A DNA stretch of 64,000 nt from Hyperoodon ampullatus (lineage: Eukaryota; Chordata; Mammalia; Artiodactyla; Ziphiidae), in contig OX457074.1 in NCBI GenBank assembly GCA_949752795.1, forward strand, positions 29,001,980 through 29,065,979. Direction: 5' to 3'. Made by a program: the position numbers and the translations under genes. Shown here piece after piece: positions 17,327-56,943 of this stretch; position 1 is the first letter of the stretch, and every line of letters begins with the position of its first letter. A model generated the notes under the pieces. That model did no database searches and was not told the DNA's origin. It saw only the letters and a program-made list of their open reading frames with translations.

Positions 17327-18640
17327 GGTGGGCGGGTCCTAGGGCCGCCTGAACCGTGGGACGCCCCACCTCCCCCAACCCCACCGGCCCTGACCCACAC
17401 TGCACTCATGCCAGAACCTGGGGACACCCACCAACAGGTGAGGGAGCATGGTCATAATGAGGCCCATTGCAGGGAGTCACAATGCGGAGTTGTCCAATCT
17501 TTCATCCACTCAACTGGTCCTTTAGGTGGCCGTCTCTGCCCTCGGCTCCCACTACATGGAGCCTAGTCCCCAGAGTTCAGTCTGTCCTTCTGTCTCCATG
17601 GGGCCTTGCTTAACTTGATTTGCAAGCAGGGTTGCTACAGATGAGAGACAGTCTTCATAGTGACTGGATCATGCATATAGGATTTCCTCCATTTCATTGT
17701 TCAAGACATTAGGACCGCTTACGTAGCCTGTTGGGCTTCTTAGAACTAGCCTGCAGTTCTTTAAAAGTTTCAAGAGAAGCCAGAAATCCAAATTGCTCTG
17801 TGAAATAGCCACATTTTAAAAGTAGCAAACCAATTCAACTTTTAAACTCTGCTGGCCAACAACATGGGCCACACAAAACACACCAGTTTGTAACCTCTGA
17901 TGTATACTGTATAATGCTTTTGTTCTCATCTTCTCATATGATCCTCAGACTAGGCAGCAGATACTATTATTCGCTTCATTTGACAGATGGAGAAACTGAG
18001 GCACAGAGCAGTTTAGTAGCTTGTCCAAAGTTTGAGCATCACAGCTGGAACTTGAGGTTTTTACAGTGTGCTTTTTTATCCTCATTACAAATGCATCCTT
18101 TTAGAAAGAACCTTTTCTTATCCTAAAGATAATACATATTACAAAATACAATAAAGTACAGAAAGGTCAAAACAAAGAAAAAACGACCACTAGTCCCAAC
18201 ATGCCAACATAAGCACTATTACTTAGTGTATTTCCTTACAGAAAAAATAATTTCCCTATTCATTCAATCAGAGGTACCGGCTGTATAGGTTAGGATCTGT
18301 GCTCGGTGCTGGGGATATTACAGTGAACAGCCATAGTTCCTGCCCTCAGAAGGCTTACAATCTAGTTCTTGTTCTTTGTTCCATTCATTGCCAACCTAGA
18401 TGTGAATATCCAACGGGGCTTCTTCAAGAAGCCAAAGAGTAAATAAGCGGATAGTGCATGTCAGGTGGGCCCAAGGCCCCCAGCTGCCCAGTCCCACTTG
18501 GGCTTCCTCCCTAGAAACGAAACGAGGAGAGGATTGGACTCCTAGTGAAGGAGTTAAGATGCAGAAAGGGATAGGACTTGAGAGTACTATCAAACTCTCA
18601 ATTCAAGTGGCCGAGGACCTCGGTCTCGGCCCTCTCGTCC
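17327..18640. other. Spacer between SPEM2 and CHRNB1, unit 1
   Basis: In human these genes are not adjacent, so a rearrangement junction must lie in this 1.3-kb spacer. It contains a MIR and an L2-like 3' end (listed separately). I could not place the junction exactly. Confidence 0.5.
17930..18375. repeat. MIR fragment followed by L2-like 3' end, unit 1
   Basis: At 17,930-18,065 the MIR core is seen (TTTGACAGATGGAGAAACTG, AGGCACAGAGCAGTTTAGTA, GTCCAAAG). At about 18,260-18,372 a reverse-oriented L2-like 3' end follows (GTGCTCGGTGCTGGGGATAT, CCTGCCCTCAGAAGGCTTAC). Present in all units. Confidence 0.65.
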
Positions 18641-20525
<1,885 letters not shown>

Positions 20526-20534
20526 TCAGTGACC

Positions 20535-21053
20535 GTGTTTCCAGCCCACTCAAGGACAGGCTTTTGGAAGGGCCAACTGCATGCAAATAACTCCTACATT
20601 TATACCTCCAACCTGGACTGATTCCCCTAAATTCCACACTTGTATCCACCTGCCTACTTAACCTCTCCATTTGGGTGTCCAATAGACATCTCGAACTTAA
20701 CATGTCCAAAACTTAATTCCCTCACCACCGACTCCCCACACAGTCTTCCTCAGGTCATAAATGACAACTCGATCTTTCCTGTGGCTCAGGCCAAATCCCT
20801 TGGAGTCATTCTCAGCTCTCCTCTCTCTCATCCCATATCCAATCCATACCAAACCCTATTGGCTCTACCTTCAACATATATCCTGAAACTGTTGACCTAT
20901 CCCATCTACCACTACCATCCTGGTACAAGCCACCATTACCTCAGATCTGAGTTATTACAAAGGCCTCCTCTTTGCTTCATCCTTTGCCCCCCTGCTGACT
21001 GTTCTCAACAGAGCAGCCACATTGATCCCATTAAAATGTAAATCAGATCAACC
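20535..21053 (+). repeat. L2-like LINE fragment, end of unit 1
   Basis: Contains TCTCGAACTTAACATGTCCA, then CTTGGAGTCATTCTCAGCTC, CTGGTACAAGCCACCATTAC and CAGAGCAGCCACATTGATCC, in the order seen in L2-type LINE 3' sequence. It ends where the next unit begins. The name is a memory-based match. Confidence 0.5.
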
Positions 21054-21317
21054 AAGAGCCCCAAACACAGCCCAGAATGGGGGAGGCAAGTTTGCATACA
21101 TCTGGTCGTGACCCAAGAGACCAGATGAGGAAAACTGAAGCCTGGGCTCTTTCTCACAGGCTGGGGAAATCAGGCATTGGGTGCCCATCCCTACATCTTA
21201 CCTCCTCCCCAGAGGGTGGCTTCTGAGCCACCCTAAGAAGAACTAAGTTCTCTGCGCTCTGGGGGAGCTTTAAGATGCTGGGGGTGGGTGACAGGGAAAG
21301 GAAAATTGCTCTAAGCT

Positions 21318-21726
21318 CTAAAGCACTGCTCTCCAATAGCATTTTTCATGATGATGGAAATGTTCTAAATCTGTGCCATCCAATGCGGTAGCCACTAACT
21401 CCATGTGGCTACTGAGCACTTAGAAGATCATGGCACTGAGGAAGAGAATTTCTGTTTTTTTTCTGGCCAAGCCATGAAGCTTGCGGGGTCTGAATTCCCT
21501 GACCAGGGATTGAACCACCGCCACATCAGTGAAAACGCCACGTCCCAACAACTGGACTGCCAGGGAACAGAATTGGATGTCAGGGAAATTCTGTTCCCTG
21601 AGGAAGAGAAGTTTTAGCTTTTTAACTTAATTTTTAATAGAATTAATTTTCCTTAATTTTAAGTAATTTACATTCTAATAGGCCTTTGGCTAGTGGCTAC
21701 TGTAATTGACAGTGCAGCTCTAGGGC
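21318..21726. mobile_element. hAT-like element split by a CHR-type SINE, unit 2
   Basis: Same composite as in unit 1. Here the SINE boundaries are clear: CTGAGGAAGAGAA at 21,436-21,448 is repeated at 21,598-21,610, flanking a minus-strand tRNA-type SINE. This is a 13-bp target-site duplication. Confidence 0.65.
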
Positions 21727-21949
21727 CTTGGGGATAACGGATTTAGCTAGAGAGCGATGGAGGGAAAGCAGGGATAGTTTCGGTCCTCATCAGGCCCTGT
21801 GGGATGGGGCTGGGTTGGATGTCCTCCAAAGTCCACAGAACACTTCTCTTGTCTCTTTATTCCTCATGCTTACCTGTCCCCTCTTTTTCTATGTTTCTCA
21901 CCACACACTGATATCCCCACTCCTTGATGGTCTCCGGTGAGTTGTTGGA

Positions 21950-26273
<4,324 letters not shown>

Positions 26274-26937
26274 CAGTGAGGGAGGGGGATGAAAAGGAGG
26301 GCCAGGCGTGGCATTCCATGGTTCCCCGGGTGAGGTAAGCTGAGCCTGGACAGCCAAACAGGGCCCGGAGGCCGGCACACCTCCCCTCGAGCTGTCAAAC
26401 ATTCGCTCACCGCCCACTGACTCACTTGTTCAAATGTCACGTTCCATCTCTTGGCCCCTCCTGAGACTAGAAAGACCTTGGCCTCAGAGCCCTGCGGAAG
26501 GCCTGGCTGGAGTCCAGAGCCTCAGCCTTCTTCATGCCCTTCACTGGCTGTGGAGCTGGACCTGCCCAGATGTGGAACCTCCCAGTTTGGAAGCAGCTTC
26601 TTGTATGAGGCTCTTTGGGGACAGGGACAGCTGAGACACAGAGGAGGTGCCAAGAGACCAGTGGTTTGGAGACTGCAGCTGCAGATCTACTTAGTGCATG
26701 GTATCAGACCAGGAGGGGCCTGCTGGCAGGACTGTGGCCACTAAACCAACGGGACCCTCAGGCCCAGAAGGGGACACTGGCTTCTTATTGCAGGAAGCCA
26801 AAGGCAGGGACCCAAGCTGGCAGAAGGAGTGGCGCTTCCAAGCCACAGACCGCCAATGTTTTCTGGACCATGGCGCTCTTTATTCCTCTCTCCATGCCCT
26901 GCCGCTCCCCACCCGCCCCCATTAGCTGCTGGCCAGT

Positions 26938-28672
<1,735 letters not shown>

Positions 28673-29275
28673 GGTGGGCGGGTCCTAGGGCCGCCTGAGC
28701 CGTGGGACGCCCCACCTCCCCCAACCCCACCGGCCCTGACCCACACTGCACTCATGCCAGGACCTGGGGACACCCACCAACAGGTGAGGGAGCATGGTCA
28801 TAATGAGGCCCATTGCAGGGAGTCACAATGCGGAGTTGTCCAATCTTTCATCCACTCAGCTGGTCCTTTAGGTGGCCGTCTCTGCCCTCGGCTCCCACTA
28901 CATGGAGCCTAGTCCCCAGAGTTCAGTCTGTCCTTCTGTCTCCATGGGGCCTTGCTTAACTTGATTTGCAAGCAGGGTTGCTACAGATGAGAGACAGTCT
29001 TCATAGTGACTGGATCATGCATATAGGATTTCCTCCATTTCATTGTTCAAGACATTAGGATCGCTTACGTAGCCTGTTGGGCTTCTTAGAACTAGCCTGC
29101 AGTTCTTTAAAAGTTTCAAGAGAAGCCAGAAATCCAAATTGCTCTGTGAAATAGCCACATTTTAAAAGTAGCAAACCAATTCAAATTTTAAACTCTGCTG
29201 GCCAACAACATGGGCCACACAAAACACACCAGTTTGTAACCTCTGATGTATACTGTATAATGCTTTTGTTCTCAT

Positions 29276-29721
29276 CTTCTCATATGATCCTCAGACTAGG
29301 CAGCAGATACTATTATTCGCTTCATTTTACAGATGGAGAAACTGAGGCACAGAGCAGTTTAGTAGCTTGTCCAAAGTTTGAGCATCACAGCTGGAACTTG
29401 AGGTTTTTACAGTGTGCTTTTTTATCCTCATTACAAATGCATCCTTTTAGAAAGAACCTTTTCTTATCCTAAAGATAATACATATTACAAAATACAATAA
29501 AGTACAGAAAGGTCAAAACAAAGAAAAAACGACCACTAGTCCCAACATGCCAACATAAGCACTATTACTTAGTGTATTTCCTTACAGAAAAAATAATTTC
29601 CCTATTCATTCAATCAGAGGTACCGGCTGTATAGGTTAGGATCTGTGCTAGGTGCTGGGGATATTACAGTGAACAGCCATAGTTCCTGCCCTCAGAAGGC
29701 TTACAATCTAGTTCTTGTTCT
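29276..29721. repeat. MIR fragment and L2-like 3' end, unit 2
   Basis: Same pair as in unit 1, in the SPEM2-CHRNB1 spacer. Confidence 0.6.
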
Positions 29722-29986
29722 TTGTTCCATTCATTGCCAACCTAGATGTGAATATCCAACGGGGCTTCTTCAAGAAGCCAAAGAGTAAATAAGCGGATAG
29801 TGCATGTCAGGTGGGCCCAAGGCCCCCAGCTGCCCAGTCCCACTTGGGCTTCCTCCCTAGAAACGAAACGAGGAGAGGATTGGACTCCTAGTGAAGGAGT
29901 TAAGATGCAGAAAGGGATAGGACTTGAGAGTACTATCAAACTCTCAATTCAAGTGGCCGAGGACCTCGGTCTCGGCCCTCTCGTCC

Positions 29987-31870
<1,884 letters not shown>

Positions 31871-31879
31871 TCAGTGACC

Positions 31880-32398
31880 GTGTTTCCAGCCCACTCAAGG
31901 ACAGGCTTTTGGAAGGGCCAACTGCATGCAAATAACTCCTACATTTATACCTCCAACCTGGACTGATTCCCCTAAATTCCACACTTGTATCCACCTGCCT
32001 ACTTAACCTCTCCATTTGGGTGTCCAATAGACATCTCGAACTTAACATGTCCAAAACTTAATTCCCTCACCACCGACTCCCCACACAGTCTTCCTCAGGT
32101 CATAAATGACAACTCGATCTTTCCTGTGGCTCAGGCCAAATCCCTTGGAGTCATTCTCAGCTCTCCTCTCTCTCATCCCATATCCAATCCATACCAAACC
32201 CTATTGGCTCTACCTTCAACATATATCCTGAAACTGTTGACCTATCCCATCTACCACTACCATCCTGGTACAAGCCACCATTACCTCAGATCTGAGTTAT
32301 TACAAAGGCCTCCTCTTTGCTTCATCCTTTGCCCCCCTGCTGACTGTTCTCAACAGAGCAGCCACATTGATCCCATTAAAATGTAAATCAGATCAACC
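31880..32398 (+). repeat. L2-like LINE fragment, end of unit 2
   Basis: Near-identical to the unit 1 block. Confidence 0.5.
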
Positions 32399-32662
32399 AA
32401 GAGCCCCAAACACAGCCCAGAATGGGGGAGGCAAGTTTGCATACATCTGGTCGTGACCCAAGAGACCAGATGAGGAAAACTGAAGCCTGGGCTCTTTCTC
32501 ACAGGCTGGGGAAATCAGGCATTGGGTGCCCATCCCTACATCTTACCTCCTCCCCAGAGGGTGGCTTCTGAGCCACCCTAAGAAGAACTAAGTTCTCTGC
32601 GCTCTGGGGGAGCTTTAAGATGCTGGGGGTGGGTGACAGGGAAAGGAAAATTGCTCTAAGCT

Positions 32663-33071
32663 CTAAAGCACTGCTCTCCAATAGCATTTTTCATGATGAT
32701 GGAAATGTTCTAAATCTGTGCCATCCAATGCAGTAGCCACTAACTCCATGTGGCTACTGAGCACTTAGAAGATCATGGCACTGAGGAAGAGAATTTCTGT
32801 TTTTTTTCTGGCCAAGCCATGAAGCTTGCGGGGTCTGAATTCCCTGACCAGGGATTGAACCACCGCCACATCAGTGAAAACGCCACGTCCCAACAACTGG
32901 ACTGCCAGGGAACAGAATTGGATGTCAGGGAAATTCTGTTCCCTGAGGAAGAGAAGTTTTAGCTTTTTAACTTAATTTTTAATAGAATTAATTTTCCTTA
33001 ATTTTAAGTAATTTACATTCTAATAGGCCTTTGGCTAGTGGCTACTGTAATTGACAGTGCAGCTCTAGGGC
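32663..33071. mobile_element. hAT-like element split by a CHR-type SINE, unit 3
   Basis: Same composite, with the CTGAGGAAGAGAA duplication flanking the SINE. Confidence 0.6.
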
Positions 33072-33294
33072 CTTGGGGATAACGGATTTAGCTAGAGAGC
33101 GATGGAGGGAAAGCAGGGATAGTTTCGGTCCTCATCAGGCCCTGTGGGATGGGGCTGGGTTGGATGTCCTCCAAAGTCCACAGAACACTTCTCTTGTCTC
33201 TTTATTCCTCATGCTTACCTGTCCCCTCTTTTTCTATGTTTCTCACCACACACTGATATCCCCACTCCTTGATGGTCTCCGGTGAGTTGTTGGA

Positions 33295-37680
<4,386 letters not shown>

Positions 37681-38344
37681 CAGTGAGGGAGGGGGATGAA
37701 AAGGAGGGCCAGGCGTGGCATTCCATGGTTCCCCGGGTGAGGTAAGCTGAGCCTGGACAGCCAAACAGGGCCCGGAGGCCGGCACACCTCCCCTCGAGCT
37801 GTCAAACATTCGCTCACCGCCCACTGACTCACTTGTTCAAATGTCACGTTCCATCTCTTGGCCCCTCCTGAGACTAGAAAGACCTTGGCCTCAGAGCCCT
37901 GCGGAAGGCCTGGCTGGAGTCCAGAGCCTCAGCCTTCTTCATGCCCTTCACTGGCTGTGGAGCTGGACCTGCCCAGATGTGGAACCTCCCAGTTTGGAAG
38001 CAGCTTCTTGTATGAGGCTCTTTGGGGACAGGGACAGCTGAGACACAGAGGAGGTGCCAAGAGACCAGTGGTTTGGAGACTGCAGCTGCAGATCTACTTA
38101 GTGCATGGTATCAGACCAGGAGGGGCCTGCTGGCAGGACTGTGGCCACTAAACCAACGGGACCCTCAGGCCCAGAAGGGGACACTGGCTTCTTATTGCAG
38201 GAAGCCAAAGGCAGGGACCCAAGCTGGCAGAAGGAGTGGCGCTTCCAAGCCACAGACCGCCAATGTTTTCTGGACCATGGCGCTCTTTATTCCTCTCTCC
38301 ATGCCCTGCCGCTCCCCACCCGCCCCCATTAGCTGCTGGCCAGT

Positions 38345-40079
<1,735 letters not shown>

Positions 40080-40681
40080 GGTGGGCGGGTCCTAGGGCCG
40101 CCTGAGCCGTGGGACGCCCCACCCCCCCAACCCCACCGGCCCTGACCCACACTGCACTCATGCCAGGACCTGGGGACACCCACCAACAGGTGAGGGAGCA
40201 TGGTCATAATGAGGCCCATTGCAGGGAGTCACAATGCGGAGTTGTCCAATCTTTCATCCACTCAGCTGGTCCTTTAGGTGGCCGTCTCTGCCCTCGGCTC
40301 CCACTACATGGAGCCTAGTCCCCAGAGTTCAGTCTGTCCTTCTGTCTCCATGGGGCCTTGCTTAACTTGATTTGCAAGCAGGGTTGCTACAGATGAGAGA
40401 CAGTCTTCATAGTGACTGGATCATGCATATAGGATTTCCTCCATTTCATTGTTCAAGACATTAGGATCGCTTACGTAGCCTGTTGGGCTTCTTAGAACTA
40501 GCCTGCAGTTCTTTAAAAGTTTCAAGAGAAGCCAGAAATCCAAATTGCTCTGTGAAATAGCCACATTTTAAAAGTAGCAAACCAATTCAAATTTTAAACT
40601 CTGCTGGCCAACAACATGGGCCACACAAAACACACCAGTTTGTAACCTCTGATGTATACTGTATAATGCTTTTGTTCTCAT

Positions 40682-41127
40682 CTTCTCATATGATCCTCAG
40701 ACTAGGCAGCAGATACTATTATTCGCTTCATTTGACAGATGGAGAAACTGAGGCACAGAGCAGTTTAGTAGCTTGTCCAAAGTTTGAGCATCACAGCTGG
40801 AACTTGAGGTTTTTACAGTGTGCTTTTTTATCCTCATTACAAATGCATCCTTTTAGAAAGAACCTTTTCTTATCCTAAAGATAATACATATTACAAAATA
40901 CAATAAAGTACAGAAAGGTCAAAACAAAGAAAAAACGACCACTAGTCCCAACATGCCAACATAAGCACTATTACTTAGTGTATTTCCTTACAGAAAAAAT
41001 AATTTCCCTATTCATTCAATCAGAGGTACCGGCTGTATAGGTTAGGATCTGTGCTAGGTGCTGGGGATATTACAGTGAACAGCCATAGTTCCTGCCCTCA
41101 GAAGGCTTACAATCTAGTTCTTGTTCT
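40682..41127. repeat. MIR fragment and L2-like 3' end, unit 3
   Basis: Same pair as in unit 1. Confidence 0.6.
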
Positions 41128-41392
41128 TTGTTCCATTCATTGCCAACCTAGATGTGAATATCCAACGGGGCTTCTTCAAGAAGCCAAAGAGTAAATAAGC
41201 GGATAGTGCATGTCAGGTGGGCCCAAGGCCCCCAGCTGCCCAGTCCCACTTGGGCTTCCTCCCTAGAAACGAAACGAGGAGAGGATTGGACTCCTAGTGA
41301 AGGAGTTAAGATGCAGAAAGGGATAGGACTTGAGAGTACTATCAAACTCTCAATTCAAGTGGCCGAGGACCTCGGTCTCGGCCCTCTCGTCC

Positions 41393-43277
<1,885 letters not shown>

Positions 43278-43286
43278 TCAGTGACC

Positions 43287-43805
43287 GTGTTTCCAGCCCA
43301 CTCAAGGATAGGCTTTTGGAAGGGCCAACTGCATACAAATAACTCCTACATTTATACCTCCAACCTGGACTGATTCCCCTAAATTCCACACTTGTATCCA
43401 CCTGCCTACTTAACCTCTCCATTTGGGTGTCCAATAGACATCTCGAACTTAACATGTCCAAAACTTAATTCCCTCACCACCGACTCCCCACACAGTCTTC
43501 CTCAGGTCATAAATGACAACTCGATCTTTCCTGTGGCTCAGGCCAAATCCCTTGGAGTCATTCTCAGCTCTCCTCTCTCTCATCCCATATCCAATCCATA
43601 CCAAACCCTATTGGCTCTACCTTCAACATATATCCTGAAACTGATGACTTAACCCATCTACCACTACCATCCTGGTACAACTCACCATTACCTCAGATCT
43701 GAGTTATTACAAAGGCCTCCTCTTTGCTTCATCCTTTGCCGCCCTGCTGACTGTTCTCAACAGAGCAGCCACATTGATCCCATTAAAATGTAAATCATAT
43801 CAACC
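43287..43805 (+). repeat. L2-like LINE fragment, end of unit 3
   Basis: Same block, with variants shared with unit 4 (CTGATGACTTAACCC, ACAACTCACCATTACC) that distinguish both from units 1 and 2. Confidence 0.5.
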
Positions 43806-44068
43806 AAGAGCCCCAAACACAGCCCAGAATGGAGGAGGCAAGTTTGCATACATCTGGTCGTGACCCAAGAGACCAGATGAGGAAAACTGAAGCCTGGGCT
43901 GTTTCTCACAGGCTGGGGAAATCAGGCATTGGGTGTCCATCCCTACATCTTACCTCCTCCCCAGAGGGTGGCTTCTGAGCCACCCTAAAAAGAACTAAGT
44001 TCTCTGCGCTCTGGGGGAGCTTTAAGATGCTGGGGGTGGGTGACAGGGAAAGGAAAATTGCTCTAAGC

Positions 44069-44478
44069 TCTAAAGCACTGCTCTCCAATAGCATTTTTCA
44101 TGATGATGGAAATGTTCTAAATCTGTGCCATCCAATGCAGTAGCCACTAGCTCCATGTGGCTACTGAGCACTTAGAAGATCATGGCACTGAGGAAGAGAA
44201 TTTCTTTTTTTTTTCTGGCCAAGCCATGAAGCTTGCGGGGTCTGAATTCCCTGACCAGGGATTGAACCACCGCCACATCAGTGAAAGCGCCACGTCCCAA
44301 CAACTGGACTGCCAGGGAACAGAATTGGATGTCAGGGAAATTCTGTTCCCTGAGGAAGAGAAGTTTTAGCTTTTTAACTTAATTTTTAATAGAATTAATT
44401 TTCCTTAATTTTAAGTAATTTACATTCTAATAGGCCTTTGGCTAGTGGCTACTGTAATTGACAGTGCAGCTCTAGGGC
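44069..44478. mobile_element. hAT-like element split by a CHR-type SINE, unit 4
   Basis: Same composite. The T-run of the SINE is uninterrupted here (TTTCTTTTTTTTTTCTGG). Confidence 0.6.
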
Positions 44479-44701
44479 CTTGGGGACAACGGATTTAGCT
44501 AGAGAGCGATGGAGGGAAAGCAGGGATAGTTTCGGTCCTCATCAGGCCCTGTGGGATGGGGCTGGGTTGGATGTCCTCCAAAGTCCACAGAACACTTCTC
44601 TTGTCTCTTTATTCCTCATGCTTACCTGTCCCCTCTTTTTCTATGTTTCTCACCACACACTGATATCCCCACTCCTTGATGGTCTCCGGTGAGTTGTTGG
44701 A

Positions 44702-49026
<4,325 letters not shown>

Positions 49027-49690
49027 CAGTGAGGGAGGGGGATGAAAAGGAGGGCCAGGCGTGGCATTCCATGGTTCCCCGGGTGAGGTAAGCTGAGCCT
49101 GGACAGCCAAACAGGGCCCGGAGGCCGGCACACCTCCCCTCGAGCTGTCAAACATTCGCTCACCGCCCACTGACTCACTTGTTCAAATGTCACGTTCCAT
49201 CTCTTGGCCCCTCCTGAGACTAGAAAGACCTTGGCCTCAGAGCCCTGCGGAAGGCCTGGCTGGAGTCCAGAGCCTCAGCCTTCTTCATGCCCTTCACTGG
49301 CTGTGGAGCTGGACCTGCCCAGATGTGGAACCTCCCAGTTTGGAAGCAGCTTCTTGTATGAGGCTCTTTGGGGACAGGGACAGCTGAGACACAGAGGAGG
49401 TGCCAAGAGACCAGTGGTTTGGAGACTGCAGCTGCAGATCTACTTAGTGCATGGTATCAGACCAGGAGGGGCCTGCTGGCAGGACTGTGGCCACTAAACC
49501 AACGGGACCCTCAGGCCCAGAAGGGGACACTGGCTTCTTATTGCAGGAAGCCAAAGGCAGGGACCCAAGCTGGCAGAAGGAGTGGCGCTTCCAAGCCACA
49601 GACCGCCAATGTTTTCTGGACCATGGCGCTCTTTATTCCTCTCTCCATGCCCTGCCGCTCCCCACCCGCCCCCATTAGCTGCTGGCCAGT

Positions 49691-51425
<1,735 letters not shown>

Positions 51426-52028
51426 GGTGGGCGGGTCCTAGGGCCGCCTGAGCCGTGGGACGCCCCACCCCCCCCAACCCCACCGGCCCTGACCCACACT
51501 GCACTCATGCCAGGACCTGGGGACACCCACCAACAGGTGAGGGAGCATGGTCATAATGAGGCCCATTGCAGGGAGTCACAATGCGGAGTTGTCCAATCTT
51601 TCATCCACTCAGCTGGTCCTTTAGGTGGCCGTCTCTGCCCTCGGCTCCCACTACATGGAGCCTAGTCCCCAGAGTTCAGTCTGTCCTTCTGTCTCCATGG
51701 GGCCTTGCTTAACTTGATTTGCAAGCAGGGTTGCTACAGATGAGAGACAGTCTTCATAGTGACTGGATCATGCATATAGGATTTCCTCCATTTCATTGTT
51801 CAAGACATTAGGATCGCTTACGTAGCCTGTTGGGCTTCTTAGAACTAGCCTGCAGTTCTTTAAAAGTTTCAAGAGAAGCCAGAAATCCAAATTGCTCTGT
51901 GAAATAGCCACATTTTAAAAGTAGCAAACCAATTCAAATTTTAAACTCTGCTGGCCAACAACATGGGCCACACAAAACACACCAGTTTGTAACCTCTGAT
52001 GTATACTGTATAATGCTTTTGTTCTCAT

Positions 52029-52474
52029 CTTCTCATATGATCCTCAGACTAGGCAGCAGATACTATTATTCGCTTCATTTGACAGATGGAGAAACTGAGG
52101 CACAGAGCAGTTTAGTAGCTTGTCCAAAGTTTGAGCATCACAGCTGGAACTTGAGGTTTTTACAGTGTGCTTTTTTATCCTCATTACAAATGCATCCTTT
52201 TAGAAAGAACCTTTTCTTATCCTAAAGATAATACATATTACAAAATACAATAAAGTACAGAAAGGTCAAAACAAAGAAAAAACGACCACTAGTCCCAACA
52301 TGCCAACATAAGCACTATTACTTAGTGTATTTCCTTACAGAAAAAATAATTTCCCTATTCATTCAATCAGAGGTACCGGCTGTATAGGTTAGGATCTGTG
52401 CTAGGTGCTGGGGATATTACAGTGAACAGCCATAGTTCCTGCCCTCAGAAGGCTTACAATCTAGTTCTTGTTCT
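52029..52474. repeat. MIR fragment and L2-like 3' end, unit 4
   Basis: Same pair as in unit 1. Confidence 0.6.
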
Positions 52475-52739
52475 TTGTTCCATTCATTGCCAACCTAGAT
52501 GTGAATATCCAACGGGGCTTCTTCAAGAAGCCAAAGAGTAAATAAGCGGATAGTGCATGTCAGGTGGGCCCAAGGCCCCCAGCTGCCTAGTCCCACTTGG
52601 GCTTCCTCCCTAGAAACGAAACGAGGAGAGGATTGGACTCCTAGTGAAGGAGTTAAGATGCAGAAAGGGATAGGACTTGAGAGTACTATCAAACTCTCAA
52701 TTCAAGTGGCCGAGGACCTCGGTCTCGGCCCTCTCGTCC

Positions 52740-54623
<1,884 letters not shown>

Positions 54624-54632
54624 TCAGTGACC

Positions 54633-55151
54633 GTGTTTCCAGCCCACTCAAGGATAGGCTTTTGGAAGGGCCAACTGCATACAAATAACTCCTACATTTA
54701 TACCTCCAACCTGGACTGATTCCCCTAAATTCCACACTTGTATCCACCTGCCTACTTAACCTCTCCATTTGGGTGTCCAATAGACATCTCGAACTTAACA
54801 TGTCCAAAACTTAATTCCCTCACCACCGACTCCCCACACAGTCTTCCTCAGGTCATAAATGACAACTCGATCTTTCCTGTGGCTCAGGCCAAATCCCTTG
54901 GAGTCATTCTCAGCTCTCCTCTCTCTCATCCCATATCCAATCCATACCAAACCCTATTGGCTCTACCTTCAACATATATCCTGAAACTGATGACTTAACC
55001 CATCTACCACTACCATCCTGGTACAACTCACCATTACCTCAGATCTGAGTTATTACAAAGGCCTCCTCTTTGCTTCATCCTTTGCCGCCCTGCTGACTGT
55101 TCTCAACAGAGCAGCCACATTGATCCCATTAAAATGTAAATCATATCAACC
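54633..55151 (+). repeat. L2-like LINE fragment, end of unit 4
   Basis: Same block. The sequence from 54,680 onward reappears right after the assembly gap. Confidence 0.5.
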
Positions 55152-55414
55152 AAGAGCCCCAAACACAGCCCAGAATGGAGGAGGCAAGTTTGCATACATC
55201 TGGTCGTGACCCAAGAGACCAGATGAGGAAAACTGAAGCCTGGGCTCTTTCTCACAGGCTGGGGAAATCAGGCATTGGGTGTCCATCCCTACATCTTACC
55301 TCCTCCCCAGAGGGTGGCTTCTGAGCCACCCTAAAAAGAACTAAGTTCTCTGCGCTCTGGGGGAGCTTTAAGATGCTGGGGGTGGGTGACAGGGAAAGGA
55401 AAATTGCTCTAAGC

Positions 55415-55824
55415 TCTAAAGCACTGCTCTCCAATAGCATTTTTCATGATGATGGAAATGTTCTAAATCTGTGCCATCCAATGCGGTAGCCACTAACTCC
55501 ATGTGGCTACTGAGCACTTAGAAGATCATGGCACTGAGGAAGAGAATTTCTGTTTTTTTTCTGGCCAAGCCATGAAGCTTGCGGGGTCTGAATTCCCTGA
55601 CCAGGGATTGAACCACCGCCACATCAGTGAAAACGCCACGTCCCAACAACTGGACTGCCAGGGAACAGAATTGGATGTCAGGGAAATTCTGTTCCCTGAG
55701 GAAGAGAAGTTTTAGCTTTTTAACTTAATTTTTAATAGAATTAATTTTCCTTAATTTTAAGTAATTTACATTCTAATAGGCCTTTGGCTAGTGGCTACTG
55801 TAATTGACAGTGCAGCTCTAGGGC
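55415..55824. mobile_element. hAT-like element split by a CHR-type SINE, unit 5
   Basis: Same composite. Confidence 0.6.
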
Positions 55825-56047
55825 CTTGGGGACAACGGATTTAGCTAGAGAGCGATGGAGGGAAAGCAGGGATAGTTTCGGTCCTCATCAGGCCCTGTGG
55901 GATGGGGCTGGGTTGGATGTCCTCCAAAGTCCACAGAACACTTCTCTTGTCTCTTTATTCCTCATGCTTACCTGTCCCCTCTTTTTCTATGTTTCTCACC
56001 ACACACTGATATCCCCACTCCTTGATGGTCTCCGGTGAGTTGTTGGA

Positions 56048-56943
56048 TGTTGGAAGCCATCCTGGAGCCATTGCACCATGACAAAGTCATGAAGCAACGG
56101 AAGGCGAAACTGCAAGGCAGCGCCATGCCAGGAAGGTGGACTACAGCTCTGTTGTTATGTTTTATGATAATAAATTTAAATATAGGGGCAATTTTGGGGG
56201 GATGTTGCTCCACGTGAAAGAAAAATTCCTCTAGGACTCCCCCTCCTGAAACTACCACAGAATGGGAAGTACCCACTAAAGACCCGGGGAAATGGGTAAA
56301 GAATTAAGAGCCTGGAACTAAAGGGATATTTTTATGAAAAACACCCTCTAGTATGGAGTTATGGCCATGGGCTGGAGTTCCTGATGACATAGGAAATTTA
56401 TGGTTCTATTATAAAGGAAGATTAATTATAGAAAAGCAAATGCCTAGAGCAGAATTAGTTGCTAGGATAGGGAGAAAGCACTGTCTCAGTTGAAGGAAAC
56501 AACGAGAAAGGGCATGCAGGGTACATTGTAAATATTTTCGTGGAACCATTGTAAAAGGTTGCCCATGCAAGAAGAGAAATAGGAACAAGTAGCTTCAACT
56601 TTTACAATTAAAATAATCATATAACTGCTTGGCTTGGTTACTAAGAAATAACCTGTGATTAATGGGAACTTGGGAAATATTTTAATAGGACATCTAGAAA
56701 CTAGGGCATATTTTTTAAAAAAAATCTTTAGAGAACATTTTGAGGTTTGATTGTGCTAAGATTCTTTGGTCGCATACCTGGTAATGTAATCAACTACAAT
56801 ATATAAACCTGTGATTGTAAACAATAAAGAAGAGAGAGAAACATGCAATGCTGGTACTTTAAGAAGTGTAATAGATTTATTTCCTTCGCCGACGCTATCT
56901 ATCCCTCGGGTATCCCTTGACTCGCTGGAGCTGGACTCCGGCA
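56048..56943 (+). mobile_element. Solo LTR, unit 5
   Basis: 896 bp. Carries GCGCCATGCC near 56,120 where earlier units have GCGCCGTGCC; the same private base is found in the copy after the gap. Confidence 0.85.
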